A stretch of DNA of 64,000 nt from the NCBI GenBank assembly GCA_040398425.1, contig JBBATZ010000008.1, forward strand, positions 25,801 to 89,800, given 5' to 3'. The notes below the pieces were generated by a model. That model saw nothing but the letters and a program-made list of their open reading frames with translations. It did not search any database and was not told where the DNA came from. Positions within the stretch are counted from its first letter, which is position 1; every line of letters begins with the position of its first letter. Shown here one piece after another: positions 51,806-61,439 of this stretch. Source of the DNA: UBA7672 sp040398425. GTDB lineage: Bacteria; Pseudomonadota; Alphaproteobacteria; Caulobacterales; Hyphomonadaceae. A program made the position numbers and the translations under genes.

Positions 51806-53770
51806 TCATTTCACAATCGGCAGGACGATATAGCTCGCCTCATTGCGCGAATGCTTCACCACATTGGTGGCGATGACGCCTTCCGACTCGAACGCGTTGC
51901 GGCCGCCCGTGTTGAGATTTCTCGCGTATTTCGGGAAGGACGATGACGTCACCTCGACGCGAATGCGATGGCCGGGGAGAAAAGTATTGGCCGTCGTCAT
52001 AGGCGTGAAGTCGAGCTTATAGGTACGGCCCTTCTCCATGAACACCTCGCGGTCATAGCCTTCCCGGAATCGGGCGCGCAGAATGGTGTCATCGAGGATG
52101 TAGGCCGAGCCGTCCGGAGCGACATCGACCAGCTTCACCGCGAAGTCGGTGTCCTTCACATCGGATGAGACGCTAAGGATGGCATCGACAAACCCGGCCA
52201 CCGTGATCGGTTTGGTCAGCACGTCGGATGTGTAGACCAGCACGTCGTGGCGTACCTCGACCGGCTTCTGGTCGAACGCGCCGGGGACGACGACCCCACC
52301 ATTGCAGCAGTCGCCGCCGCCAATGGTCTGCACCGGGTTCTTCGGATCATAGACAAAGCTGTCGGAGGGCTCTGTCCCAGGAGCAGTGAAGGACAGTTTT
52401 CCATCACCGAACACGGAGTTCGCGCGCCCATCCGAGCGCAGGTAGAGCTTTGTCTGTTCGACGCCCTTGGGCGGCCATTGCGCCGCGGTCTTCCACTGAT
52501 TGTCGCCCATCGAATAGTAGCGGATCTTCGGCGTTGATGACGGGAAGCGGTCCGTCTGACCCTTCAGGAAGCGATCGAAGAATTTCCAGACATCGCCATT
52601 CACATCCAGAGTTGCGTCGCCGAGCTCGCGGTCGCCGGATTTGAAATTGGGACCGAGCTGGCTGTAGGCGCAATGCACGCTGGGACCGACGATGGCGTAC
52701 TGGTTGTCGCGCGCTTCGGCGTCGACGCCCTTTTTCGTGGCATGGTCGTAGAGCGCGAGGTTGGGGCCGATCGAGACGTCGTACCAGGAATTATACCAGA
52801 GCGCGGGCACGCCCCAGCTTTCATTGTCGTGGTAGAGCCCACCCTTGTACCACTGCGGATCGTCGGGCAGCGCGCGCGAGATCAGCTTCTCATTCGTGCC
52901 GGCGGGCTCGCCCAGCGACGTCAGCAGTTCGGCATAGGGAAGATGCCAGACCTGTTTCGCCCAGGTCACATCCGGCTTCTTCGGGTTGAGGTCGGAATAC
53001 TGCGAGATGTACTGGCGGATTTTCGGATCGAGCCCTTCAGGAATCTGTGCGCGCAGCGGATTGTCGACGCCGTAGAGCCAGATCGAGAACAGCGTGCGCG
53101 GCACGCCGCCCCGATACCAGTTGCCCTGCTCATGGAATTCGCCGACGCGGCCGATGCCGGCGCCTGACGCCATTGGCACCATGGCCGCGTGCGCCGGATG
53201 GTTGGTCGCCGCCAGCTGAAGCTGCCACTCCGCCGTGGATGAACATCCCAGCGTGCCAACCTTCTTGTTCGACCAGTTCTGGTTCGCAATCCAGGTCAGC
53301 GCGTCATAGCCATCGGTGCGCGGGTGGCCGAGGATTTCGAACTCACCTTCCGAGAAATAACGGCCGCGCTCGTTCTGGTAGATGACCGCATAGCCGCGAT
53401 CGACGCCCTCCAGCACCTGCCGCAACGATCCGCCCTGGATCGTCTGCATGTTGTAGGGCGTGCGGATGAAGATCGTGGGGACGGGTCCGGTTAGGTCCTT
53501 TGGTCGGAAAATGTCGGTCGAGAGATGCACGCCGTCCCGCATCGGCATCAGCACCTTGCGCTCGACGAGGGCGCGTTTTGCAAGTTCGGCATCCAGCGCG
53601 GCCTGCGACCATTTCGAATAATCGGTGTAGGGGGCATCGCCACTGGACGTCTCCGCAGACGCGGGAGCAGGCGCGGCGCGTACGGGACCCGTCTGGGTCG
53701 CGGCAGGCATTGCGAACAGGAGTGCGCCAGCAAGCGTCAGGGCGGCGCAGCCCAGCAGGGTCTTCTTCAT
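51806..53770 (-). CDS. CocE/NonD family hydrolase (X-Pro dipeptidyl-peptidase, S15-like)
   Basis: 654 residues with a signal peptide. The catalytic alpha/beta domain carries RDGVHLSTDIFRPKD, IYQNERGRYFSEGEFE and the nucleophile region GTLGCSSTAEWQL (GxS near residue 177), where CocE usually reads GxSYLG. The late His is in VGPSVHCAYSQLG. A C-terminal jelly-roll domain (from about 480) includes SSDVKDTDFAVKLVDVAPDG and LPGHRIRVEVTSSSFPKYAR. It hydrolyses amides, esters or X-Pro peptides in the periplasm; the substrate is unknown. Confidence 0.88.
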   Translation of the reverse strand: MKKTLLGCAALTLAGALLFAMPAATQTGPVRAAPAPASAETSSGDAPYTDYSKWSQAALDAELAKRALVERKVLMPMRDGVHLSTDIFRPKDLTGPVPTIFIRTPYNMQTIQGGSLRQVLEGVDRGYAVIYQNERGRYFSEGEFEILGHPRTDGYDALTWIANQNWSNKKVGTLGCSSTAEWQLQLAATNHPAHAAMVPMASGAGIGRVGEFHEQGNWYRGGVPRTLFSIWLYGVDNPLRAQIPEGLDPKIRQYISQYSDLNPKKPDVTWAKQVWHLPYAELLTSLGEPAGTNEKLISRALPDDPQWYKGGLYHDNESWGVPALWYNSWYDVSIGPNLALYDHATKKGVDAEARDNQYAIVGPSVHCAYSQLGPNFKSGDRELGDATLDVNGDVWKFFDRFLKGQTDRFPSSTPKIRYYSMGDNQWKTAAQWPPKGVEQTKLYLRSDGRANSVFGDGKLSFTAPGTEPSDSFVYDPKNPVQTIGGGDCCNGGVVVPGAFDQKPVEVRHDVLVYTSDVLTKPITVAGFVDAILSVSSDVKDTDFAVKLVDVAPDGSAYILDDTILRARFREGYDREVFMEKGRTYKLDFTPMTTANTFLPGHRIRVEVTSSSFPKYARNLNTGGRNAFESEGVIATNVVKHSRNEASYIVLPIVK

Positions 53771-53923
53771 CGATGCGGTCTCCCGGTGGCGTGTGCGAGA
53801 CTAGCAGCCAGACTTGCTCCGCGGAAAGTGCCCGCCCCTGCCGCAGCGACGCACAGGCCCGGCCACAGCTTCGTGTCTGCGCCCTGTTCGCAAGATCGAA
53901 ACGACAGTCTATATCTGGACGCC

Positions 53924-54997
53924 ATGACAACTGACGCGTCCCCTTCAGCTTTAGTCAGGCCTCCAAACAAGGCAGCCCGCGCCGCGTTCTTCGCTTTTGC
54001 CTGTCTGGCGCTGATGGTGTGGTTCGGGATCGCGGTCGGGGCGAATGTCCGCGCGCCTGGCGTGGTCGGGCTTGCCGCTACGGTGGTCGGAGGATTGTCG
54101 GCTGCGGTGCTGACGCTTGCCGTGGGCGGATTGATCGCGCTGAAGCTGGCGGAAACGCCACGTGTTGACGGCGTCTCGACATCCGTCGCGAGCGGCGACC
54201 CAGAACTGACCCCCGTGCTTCTCGCCATGGAAGATGCCCAGAGCCCAATCCACCGACGCATGGTGGAACGCTCCGCCTCGCGCACGCCGTTGTTCGCGGC
54301 CGTCGCGGTGGCGGCGTGGTGTGTGCTGGTGCTTCTGGGCGCCTCGGGCGGCGTATTCGACTTCTCGATCATTCTGCTCGGCGGCGGCCTCGCCGGCTAT
54401 GGCTGGTCCTGGCGCGAGGCGGCGCGCGAACTCTCCGACGTTTACATGCAGCGCGGTGTAGGCGGCGTTGCGGCCGCTCAGGGTGATCTTGTCTGGCGCA
54501 AGCCAACCCCCATCGATCTTGCGCGCCTGCGCAAGGAACGGGTGCTGCCGCCCGCTTCGGAAGCTATGAGTGCTGGGGAGATCGTCGGCGCACATCGCGG
54601 CGTCGCCCTGCGCATTGCCCCGATCAGGACAAAGCCACTGCCGGACCAGACTGGCGGCGACAAGCAGGCCTTCACCGGTCTGTTGATCGAACTCGAAGCG
54701 CCGCACATGTCGGCGCCGTCGATCGAGGAAGCGGTACAGGCCTATCCGCGCCTCGCCGCCCGCATCAGCCAGCTTGGCGCAATGGAGGGATTCGGCGCAC
54801 CGGCCAGCGGGGCATCCGGCGGGCGTATCTCCGTCGCGTTGCCTGAGACGGCGCGGCCGCGCGTGTTCGATCCGCCGTCGGGCGTCAACGCAAAGAGTGC
54901 CGCAAATCGCCTGTCGCGGCTGCGCGATGTGATTGCAGCTGCGACCGGCCTTGCCGATGCGATGGCGCCGCCTGCACGCGACTTATCGCAGGACTGA
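53924..54997 (+). CDS. Membrane protein of unknown function (DUF3137-like layout)
   Basis: 357 residues. Two pairs of transmembrane helices (about 20-75 and 120-165) flank a loop, then a soluble C-terminal domain. The segment APIRTKPLPDQTGGDKQAFT followed by GLLIELEAP resembles the DUF3137 core in which a phenol/ligand-like strand follows a paired-helix anchor, but the match is weak. Gene neighbours give no hint. ATG 53924 is the first plausible start; the frame is open further upstream, antisense to the CocE gene, without support. Confidence 0.7.
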   Translation: MTTDASPSALVRPPNKAARAAFFAFACLALMVWFGIAVGANVRAPGVVGLAATVVGGLSAAVLTLAVGGLIALKLAETPRVDGVSTSVASGDPELTPVLLAMEDAQSPIHRRMVERSASRTPLFAAVAVAAWCVLVLLGASGGVFDFSIILLGGGLAGYGWSWREAARELSDVYMQRGVGGVAAAQGDLVWRKPTPIDLARLRKERVLPPASEAMSAGEIVGAHRGVALRIAPIRTKPLPDQTGGDKQAFTGLLIELEAPHMSAPSIEEAVQAYPRLAARISQLGAMEGFGAPASGASGGRISVALPETARPRVFDPPSGVNAKSAANRLSRLRDVIAAATGLADAMAPPARDLSQD

Positions 54998-55123
54998 CTC
55001 AACAAACCTCCGTTTCGCCCCAATTCCCGCAGCGACCGGCCCCAATCAGGTGCGACAACCTGTACATCGCAGGCCGGCAGCGGTCCTGCAGTCAGGTTTT
55101 GGCAGCCAGGTTTGGGGACAGTC

Positions 55124-55240
55124 ATGAAGCACACGATCCGCCTGCTGCTCACAGCGCTGGCCATCAGCGGCGTAACCTTCGCTGCGGCGGGTATGCCGTC
55201 CCACGCCAAGATCAACCCACCCGCCATTCACGCTCAATAA
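55124..55240 (+). CDS. 38-residue secreted micropeptide
   Basis: ATG 55124 with GGGGA 6 bases upstream opens 38 codons. Residues 5-24 form a signal-like hydrophobic stretch (RLLLTALAISGVTFAAAG), followed by a short SHAKINPPAIHAQ tail. It lies 22 bases before the VWA gene, whose own N-terminus is similar in style (MKTRTAIAALLALTAG). It may be a real micropeptide or a duplicated leader. It is too short to identify. Confidence 0.5.
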   Translation: MKHTIRLLLTALAISGVTFAAAGMPSHAKINPPAIHAQ

Positions 55241-55262
55241 TCTCTTGTCCTGGGGACTCACC

Positions 55263-56042
55263 ATGAAGACGCGTACCGCAATCGCCGCCCTGCTCGCCCT
55301 GACCGCTGGCGCCGCTACATCCACGGCCGCCTTCGCCAAACCGCCGCAGCATGCCGCCATCCATTCCTACGTGCTGCTCGACCGCACGGGCTCCATGGAG
55401 CCGATCTGGTCGGAAGCACTGTCTTCGGTGAACGCCTATGCTGACGGCCTTGCCTCGCTTGATGGCGGGCCGCGTGTCGATGCTGACATCACGCTCGCCG
55501 TGTTCGACGCTCAGGAGGGCCTGCAGTTTGACGTGCTGCGTGACGGCGTCGATGCGCAGAACTGGCACGACGTCACCAACCGCGAAGTCAGCCCGCGTGG
55601 TATGACACCGCTCTATGACGCCATCGGCCGCATCGTCTCGCTGGCCGAGAAGGACAAGCCGGAAAAGGCCGTCATCGTCATCATGACAGATGGCGAGGAA
55701 AACTCCTCGCAGGAAATGACCAAGATCGCCGCCAAGGCCGCCCTCGACCGCGTGCGCGCCAAGGGTTGGGAGGTTGTCTTCCTCGGCACCGAGTTCTCGA
55801 ACTTCGATGACGCAACCGGCGTAGGACAGACGGCTTCACGGAACATGGCCGTGTCGAAGGACCAGCTGTCGGACTCGATGAATCGTCTCGCGCAGAAATC
55901 GAAGGATTACGCCAACGGCGCTCCGACGGTTGAATGGAATGCCGAGGACCGCGCCGCGGCCAAGGAAGAAGAAGTCAAGGAACGCAGCGGCGGCAACCCG
56001 TCCATCCCGCGCGGCCAGTCGCCCTCACGCGGCAACCAGTAG
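55263..56042 (+). CDS. Secreted VWA-domain protein
   Basis: 259 residues. Signal peptide cut near AFAK (residue 26), then one von Willebrand A domain. The metal site is DRTGSM near residue 40 (D-x-T-x-S rather than D-x-S-x-S), with a Thr in GMTPLYDAI and an Asp in MTDGEENSS. The C-tail (from about 215) is charged and ends in a basic, disordered PSIPRGQSPSRGNQ. It probably binds a protein partner in the periplasm through Mg2+; the partner is unknown. Confidence 0.87.
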   Translation: MKTRTAIAALLALTAGAATSTAAFAKPPQHAAIHSYVLLDRTGSMEPIWSEALSSVNAYADGLASLDGGPRVDADITLAVFDAQEGLQFDVLRDGVDAQNWHDVTNREVSPRGMTPLYDAIGRIVSLAEKDKPEKAVIVIMTDGEENSSQEMTKIAAKAALDRVRAKGWEVVFLGTEFSNFDDATGVGQTASRNMAVSKDQLSDSMNRLAQKSKDYANGAPTVEWNAEDRAAAKEEEVKERSGGNPSIPRGQSPSRGNQ

Positions 56043-56086
56043 TGCAAGACGGATCGGCTTCGGCCGATACGGCACAGCCGACCCAG

Positions 56087-56126
56087 ACCCGGCCAGAAGC
56101 GGCATCTCCCCCGCGACTGGCCGGGT
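56087..56126 (+). terminator. Probable intrinsic terminator after the VWA gene
   Basis: A 10-bp stem, ACCCGGCCAG / CTGGCCGGGT, with a 20-base loop, followed by TCCTTTTA. It lies 45 bases after the stop. Confidence 0.6.
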
Positions 56127-56200
56127 TCCTTTTATGCGCTTGAATCTGGACGGAATATGTTGTCCCGATGCGGCGGGGAAACGACACACGGGGTCTTCAC

Positions 56201-56818
56201 ATGCGCACTCATTTCGTCATCGCGGCCAGCGTGCTGGCGCTTGCGGCCTGCCAGCCTGCCGCAACAGAAACGGCAAAGCCCGCGGCTCCCGCAACGCCGG
56301 TTGAAAGCGCGTCCATCGAGGCGGGTTGCAATGTGACGGCCAGCAAGCTGTGGATCGATCAGGAAAGCCCCATCCGCCGCTACACCGCCGAAGCTTCCAT
56401 TCTCGGGCCGAGCTGCGCGCAGGGCGTCGCCGTGCTGGTCATCCGCCAGCGCGAAGGCACGCCGATCTATACCTGGGTCGGACAGGTCGACTATCTGTTC
56501 GGCCTGCGCGATGCAGCCGATCCGGCAGCGATGAAGGCGGCGCTCCTGGATTGGATCGACCAGGGCGAGGAGCCGGAGAAGACAGGCACGCTGCCCGCGT
56601 GGGACGAAACCGACGGCCAGCCCATGCGCGCCGAGTTTCCCTTCATGCCGATCGAAGGCGCCGACAAGGCGCAATGGGAGCAACTCAAGAAGGACAATCT
56701 CGAGATGTTCTGCTTCCCCCAGGGCATGGAGAGCTCCAACTGCGCCGTCCTCCGTCCCGGCGAAGATGGCGTGCCGCCCTCGATGGAAGAGATAGGGATT
56801 CATCTGTTTCCGGGCTGA
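56201..56818 (+). CDS. Lipoprotein of unknown function
   Basis: 205 residues. Lipobox ALAAC at residue 17, then an Ala/Pro-rich linker and a domain with several Cys (CNVTASKLW, GPSCAQGV, MFCFPQG, SNCAVL) that could form two disulfides. YTWVGQVDYLFGLRDAADPA and FMPIEGADKAQWEQLKKDNL are the clearest blocks. I do not recognise the family. It converges on the DUF3574 gene with 4 bases between the stops. Confidence 0.78.
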   Translation: MRTHFVIAASVLALAACQPAATETAKPAAPATPVESASIEAGCNVTASKLWIDQESPIRRYTAEASILGPSCAQGVAVLVIRQREGTPIYTWVGQVDYLFGLRDAADPAAMKAALLDWIDQGEEPEKTGTLPAWDETDGQPMRAEFPFMPIEGADKAQWEQLKKDNLEMFCFPQGMESSNCAVLRPGEDGVPPSMEEIGIHLFPG

Positions 56819-56822
56819 ACCT

Positions 56823-57254
56823 CTAGAAATCCACGCAGGTCTGGTGATCGGTCCGCAGGACCGCGTCCTGGTTGAACGCCTTGCGATAGGCGTCGCGGAT
56901 AGCTTCGATGTCGGCTGAATCCGCCGCGCCGCCGCCGTGCATGCAGATCAAGGTGCGTGACCCTTCCCGCTCGGTGACGTGGCGCTCCTCCGACAGCCAG
57001 AGCCCATTGCCCTCAAGAAGGGTGAAGCCCTCCTTCCAGCGGGGGACCACTTCTGTCTCGACGAACTGGTTGAATTCGTAGCGCGAGACCGTGCCGCCGG
57101 GCCTGGCCATGCCGAGAAAAAGCATGGTCTCGACCATGGGCTCGCCCATTTGACAGCCCTGCACGGGCGCGCTCATCCGCCTCTCCGGGACGCTGACGCA
57201 ACCGGCGCCAGCCAGAGCGGCCCATCCGGCGATGATCAAACCAGCAAAGCGCAT
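56823..57254 (-). CDS. DUF3574 lipoprotein
   Basis: 143 residues. Lipobox-like GAGC near residue 19, then the DUF3574 pattern: ETMLFLGMARPGGTVSRYEF, VVPRWKEGFTLLEGNGLW and REGSRTLICMHGG, ending with an Ala/Asp-rich helix and QTCVDF. The function is unknown. It is divergent from typA, 199 bases away. Confidence 0.82.
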   Translation of the reverse strand: MRFAGLIIAGWAALAGAGCVSVPERRMSAPVQGCQMGEPMVETMLFLGMARPGGTVSRYEFNQFVETEVVPRWKEGFTLLEGNGLWLSEERHVTEREGSRTLICMHGGGAADSADIEAIRDAYRKAFNQDAVLRTDHQTCVDF

Positions 57255-57453
57255 CGGGAGCCCCTCTTCCGCCCGCTAACCTTACTTAGCAGCCAGGATG
57301 GAAGCCATCCGGAGCCTAATCCGTGGCTTTTGTGGCCGTTTTGACCGCCTCTGGCTCGCAAATCGCCTGTGGCGCCCGGGATGCTCGCTTTATTCACAAA
57401 ACCCGGGTATTGCGGCGCACAAATCCGCCCCCTCCCGGCCAGAAGACAGCACC

Positions 57454-59274
57454 ATGCAACTGCGCAACATCGCCATTATCGCCCACGTCGACCACGGCAA
57501 GACGACCCTGGTCGACTGCCTGCTCAAGCAGTCTGGGTCTTTCCGCGACAACGAAGCCACGTCCGAACGGATGATGGACTCGAACGACCTCGAGCGTGAG
57601 CGCGGCATCACCATTCTCGCGAAAGCCACGTCGGTCGTCTGGCACGACATCCGCATCAACATCGTCGACACGCCCGGCCACGCCGACTTCGGCGGCGAAG
57701 TCGAACGCATCCTCAACATGGTCGACGGCGCCATCGTGCTGGTCGACGCGGCCGAAGGCCCGATGCCGCAGACCAAGTTCGTGGTGTCGAAAGCCCTCAA
57801 GGTCGGCCTCCGCCCGATCGTCTGCATCAACAAGATCGACAAGCCGGAAGAGCGCCACGTCGAAGTGGTCAATGAAGTGTTCGACCTCTTCGCCAACCTC
57901 GACGCCACCGACGAACAACTCGATTTCCCGATCATCTACGGCTCAGCCAAGAATGGCTGGATGAGCACCGATCCGGCCCAGAAAACCGACAACATGAACG
58001 CGCTGTTCGAGACCGTGCTGGCGCATGTGCCGCCGCCGCGTGTCGACAACGGTCCCTTCCGGATGCTCGGCACCACGATCGGTTCCGATCCCTTCCTGGG
58101 CCGCATCCTCACCGGCCGCGTCGATAGCGGCTCCGTGAAGCCGAACCAGACGGTGAAGGTACTCTCGCGCACCGGCGAAGTGATCGAACAGGGCCGCGTC
58201 TCCAAAGTGCTCGCCTTCCGCGGCCTCACCCGCACGCCCATCGACGAAGGCAAAGCCGGCGATATCGTTTCCATTTCGGGCCTTACGAAAGCCACCGTCG
58301 CCGACACGATCTGCGATCCGTCCGTGACGCAGGCGATGGAAGCGCAGCCGATCGATCCGCCGACACTGTCAATGACCTTCCGCGTCAACGACTCGCCGCT
58401 CGCCGGCACCGAAGGCAAGAAAGTCACCAGCCGCGTGATCTGGGACCGCCTGCTGAAGGAAGCTGAAGGCAACGTGGCCCTGAAGATCTCGCGCGCGCCG
58501 GACTCGGACGCGTTCGAAGTCGCCGGCCGCGGCGAACTTCAGCTGGCTGTCCTCATCGAGACGATGCGCCGTGAAGGCTTCGAGCTTGGCGTGTCGCGCC
58601 CGAAAGTCGTCATGCAGAAGGACGACGTCACCGGCGAAACGCTGGAGCCAATCGAGGAAGTCGTCATCGACGTGGATGACGAGCACTCGGGCATCGTCGT
58701 GCAGAAGCTCTCCGAGCGCCGCGCCGACATGATGGACATGCGCCCGTCCGGTGTTGGCCGCACCCGTATCGTATTCCACGCCCCGACGCGCGGCCTGATC
58801 GGTTATCAGGGCGAACTGCTGTCGGATACGCGCGGCACTGCCATCATGAACCGCATCTTCTACCAATACGCTCCGCACAAGGGTGACATTCGCGGCCGTC
58901 ACACCGGCGTGCTGATCTCCAACGGCGCCGGCGAGAGCGTCTCCTTCGCGATGTGGAACCTCGAAGATCGCGGCCCGATGATGATCGAGCCGGGCATCAA
59001 GGTTTACGAAGGCATGATCATTGGCGAGCACACGCGCGGCAACGACCTCGAAGTGAACGTGCTGAAAGGCAAGAAGCTCACGAACATGCGCGCCTCCGGC
59101 ACGGATGAAGCTGTGCGCCTCACCCCGCCGATTCGCATGACGCTGGAAAAGGCGCTTGCCTATATCCAGGACGACGAGCTGGTTGAAGTGACCCCGGAGA
59201 ATATCCGGCTGCGCAAAGTCTGGCTCGACCCGAACGACCGCAAGCGTAACGCGCGCGCGTCCGTCGAAGCCTGA
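57454..59274 (+). CDS. typA: Ribosome-associated GTPase TypA/BipA
   Basis: 606 residues, full length. G motifs: AHVDHGKTTLVDCLLKQSG at the N-terminus, DTPGHADFGGEVERIL and NKIDKPEERH. Domains II, III and V follow, with the BipA-specific RTRIVFHAPTRGLIGYQGEL near residue 435 and a C-terminal domain with KGKKLTNMRASGTDEAVRL. It binds ribosomes and aids 50S assembly and stress adaptation. ATG 57454 gives MQLRNIAIIAHVD. Confidence 0.97.
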   Translation: MQLRNIAIIAHVDHGKTTLVDCLLKQSGSFRDNEATSERMMDSNDLERERGITILAKATSVVWHDIRINIVDTPGHADFGGEVERILNMVDGAIVLVDAAEGPMPQTKFVVSKALKVGLRPIVCINKIDKPEERHVEVVNEVFDLFANLDATDEQLDFPIIYGSAKNGWMSTDPAQKTDNMNALFETVLAHVPPPRVDNGPFRMLGTTIGSDPFLGRILTGRVDSGSVKPNQTVKVLSRTGEVIEQGRVSKVLAFRGLTRTPIDEGKAGDIVSISGLTKATVADTICDPSVTQAMEAQPIDPPTLSMTFRVNDSPLAGTEGKKVTSRVIWDRLLKEAEGNVALKISRAPDSDAFEVAGRGELQLAVLIETMRREGFELGVSRPKVVMQKDDVTGETLEPIEEVVIDVDDEHSGIVVQKLSERRADMMDMRPSGVGRTRIVFHAPTRGLIGYQGELLSDTRGTAIMNRIFYQYAPHKGDIRGRHTGVLISNGAGESVSFAMWNLEDRGPMMIEPGIKVYEGMIIGEHTRGNDLEVNVLKGKKLTNMRASGTDEAVRLTPPIRMTLEKALAYIQDDELVEVTPENIRLRKVWLDPNDRKRNARASVEA

Positions 59275-59276
59275 TC

Positions 59277-59621
59277 TTGAACAGCCTGCCGCCCTGCCCT
59301 GCTTGTGCGTCCGCCCTCACCTATGAAGAAGGCGCGATGCTGGTCTGCCCGGAATGCGCGCATGAATGGTCGCCGGACGCAGTCGCCGCGGCCGCTGGGC
59401 CGCGCGTCTACAAGGATGCGCATGGCAATGTGCTGGAAGACGGCGACACGATCACCCTCATCAAGGACCTGAAGCTCAAGGGCTCGTCACAGGTCGTGAA
59501 GCAGGGCACGAAGGTGAAGAACATCCGCCTGGTCGACGAAGACCATGACATCGATTGCAAGATCGATGGCCTCGGCGGGATGAAGCTGAAATCAGAGTTC
59601 GTGAAGAAGCAGCCGCGCTAG
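59277..59621 (+). CDS. yjdM: PhnA/YjdM family zinc-ribbon protein
   Basis: 114 residues starting at TTG 59277, three bases after typA. The zinc ribbon has PPCPACASALTYEEG and LVCPECAHEW, then the PhnA core KDAHGNVLEDGDTITLIKDL and KIDGLGGMKLKSEFVKK. An ATG start would lose the first Cys pair, so TTG is preferred. The family's phosphonate link is historical; the function is unknown. Confidence 0.92.
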   Translation: MNSLPPCPACASALTYEEGAMLVCPECAHEWSPDAVAAAAGPRVYKDAHGNVLEDGDTITLIKDLKLKGSSQVVKQGTKVKNIRLVDEDHDIDCKIDGLGGMKLKSEFVKKQPR

Positions 59622-59633
59622 GCGTGCGAGTCT

Positions 59634-60086
59634 TCAGGCACGTTCGTCCTTGGGCGACCCCATGACGATGTAACTGGTGATGCTGACAACCTCCGGCACC
59701 TGGCCCAGCACTTCGGTATGAAAGTGTTTGTAGGCCGCAAGATCCTCCACCTCGACGCGCAGGATGTATTCGATTGCGCCTGTCACGTTGTGACATTCGC
59801 GAACCTGCGGCGCCGTCGCCATCGCCTTCTCGAAATTGCGCTGATTGCGCTTGTGATGTTCCGACAGTCCAACGGCGACATAAGCGGTAAAACAGCCTCC
59901 CGTAGCTGACCTGTTCACCACGGCGCGATAGCCGGCAATCACGCCATCCTTCTCGAGCTCCTGCACCCGGCGCAAACAGGCAGAAGGCGACAGGCTGATC
60001 TTCTGCGCCAGATCAGCGTTGGTGATCCGGCCGTCCAGCTGCAGCTCACGCAATATTCTGCGATTTATATCGTCCATCTTCGCCAT
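59634..60086 (-). CDS. Lrp/AsnC family regulator
   Basis: 150 residues. N-terminal HTH: DDINRRILRELQLDGRITNA then DLAQKISLSPSACLRRVQEL. C-terminal RAM domain with ATAPQVRECHNVTGAIEYIL. It senses an amino acid and is divergent from a LysE-type exporter 72 bases away, the standard Lrp/exporter layout, so it probably controls that gene. ATG 60086 or 60077 can start it. Confidence 0.92.
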   Translation of the reverse strand: MAKMDDINRRILRELQLDGRITNADLAQKISLSPSACLRRVQELEKDGVIAGYRAVVNRSATGGCFTAYVAVGLSEHHKRNQRNFEKAMATAPQVRECHNVTGAIEYILRVEVEDLAAYKHFHTEVLGQVPEVVSITSYIVMGSPKDERA

Positions 60087-60158
60087 GGATTGCAGAAATA
60101 CAGCTTTCACACCGCCAAACACAAGCACATGCAATGCGCTACGTCATATTGTTGCGAG

Positions 60159-60773
60159 ATGTTGACCGCAGACCTCTTCGCGGCCCTGGCCGCATTCGCA
60201 TTCGTCTCCTCGATCACGCCGGGGCCGAACAACCTTATGCTGATGGCGTCGGGCACGAATTTCGGATTCGTGCGCACCATCCCGCACATGTTGGGCGTAT
60301 CGGCTGGCTTCACGCTGATGATCGCTCTGGTCGGCGCAGGACTCGCGAAGGTGTTTGAGCTTTATCCGATTGCGCACACCGTCCTGAAATACGCGAGTTG
60401 CGCCTACCTGCTGTGGCTTGCGTGGAAGGTAGCGACATCTGCCCCCCCGGGCGCGAAGCGCGATGGCGAAGCCAGGACCCGTCCGATGACGTTCGTCCAG
60501 GCAGCGTTGTTTCAGTGGATCAATCCGAAGGCGTGGACGATGGCGCTCACCGCCGTCTCCGCCTACACGCTCCCTGCCGATCCGATTGTGAGCCTGCTGG
60601 TCGTCGCTGGCGTGTTCGGCGCGATCAACCTGCCCTCCACCGGCTCATGGGCGCTGTTGGGCACACAGTTGCGGCGCCTCCTTGGAGATCCGGTGAAGCT
60701 GCGCGTCTTCAACGTGACGATGGCGCTTATCCTGGTGGCGACGCTTTATCCGATCGTTTTCGCAACGCATTGA
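60159..60773 (+). CDS. LysE/RhtB family amino acid exporter
   Basis: 204 residues with five to six helices. The family motif FVSSITPGPNNLMLMASGTN is in the first loop, and FQWINPKAWTMAL is the later conserved motif. It exports an amino acid or derivative. The ATG at 60159 follows the divergent Lrp gene, whose product probably activates it in the presence of the exported substrate. It is followed after 7 bases by convergent ppa. Confidence 0.92.
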   Translation: MLTADLFAALAAFAFVSSITPGPNNLMLMASGTNFGFVRTIPHMLGVSAGFTLMIALVGAGLAKVFELYPIAHTVLKYASCAYLLWLAWKVATSAPPGAKRDGEARTRPMTFVQAALFQWINPKAWTMALTAVSAYTLPADPIVSLLVVAGVFGAINLPSTGSWALLGTQLRRLLGDPVKLRVFNVTMALILVATLYPIVFATH

Positions 60774-60780
60774 TCTCGGA

Positions 60781-61314
60781 TTACTTCTCCGTCTTAGCCC
60801 GTTCGATCGATTCGCGGATCAGTTCATGGGCACGCTCGGGGCCATGCAGGCCTTCGATCTTCACCCACTTGCCGGGCTCGAGATCCTTGTAGTGCTCGAA
60901 GAAGTGCACGATGCGCTCGACAAGGATTTCGGGCAGGTCCTTGTAGTGTTTGACCTTCTCGTAATAGCGCGTGAGCTTGGGGTGCGGCACCGCGAGGATC
61001 TTCTCATCCTGGCCTTTGTCGTCCGTCATCATCAGCACGCCCACCGGCACGCAGCGCACGACGCAACCCGGCACCAGCGCGCGGTTGCCAACCACCATCA
61101 CGTCGATCGGGTCGCCATCGAGCGAGAGCGTGTGCGGGATGAAACCGTAATTGCAGGGATAGCGCATCGACGTGTAGAGAAACCGGTCAACGAACATGGC
61201 GCCCGACGCCTTGTCGATCTCGAACTTGATCGGCTCGCCGCCAAGCGGCACTTCAATCAGGACGTTCACGTCCTCTGGCGGGTTAGGTCCGGTCGGGATT
61301 TTGGAGAGGTCCAT
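60781..61314 (-). CDS. ppa: Inorganic pyrophosphatase (family I)
   Basis: 177 residues. It begins MDLSKIPTGPNPPEDVNVLI. The signature DGDPIDVMVV near residue 66 gives the metal-binding Asp triad, and YRYPCNYGF-like MRYPCNYGFIPHT is present. It hydrolyses pyrophosphate to drive biosynthesis. It is monocistronic with a gene-free 125-base region upstream that should hold its promoter. Confidence 0.97.
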   Translation of the reverse strand: MDLSKIPTGPNPPEDVNVLIEVPLGGEPIKFEIDKASGAMFVDRFLYTSMRYPCNYGFIPHTLSLDGDPIDVMVVGNRALVPGCVVRCVPVGVLMMTDDKGQDEKILAVPHPKLTRYYEKVKHYKDLPEILVERIVHFFEHYKDLEPGKWVKIEGLHGPERAHELIRESIERAKTEK

Positions 61315-61439
61315 GTTTGGTCCTGTGGTGCTTGACGCAGCTCTTTGGGGGAGGAAATTTCAACGCGATTTGCCTGCAATATCGAGGCGGACGGCAAGCG
61401 CAAGGTGAACCTGCATACATCGCGAAATGCCGCCCCCCC

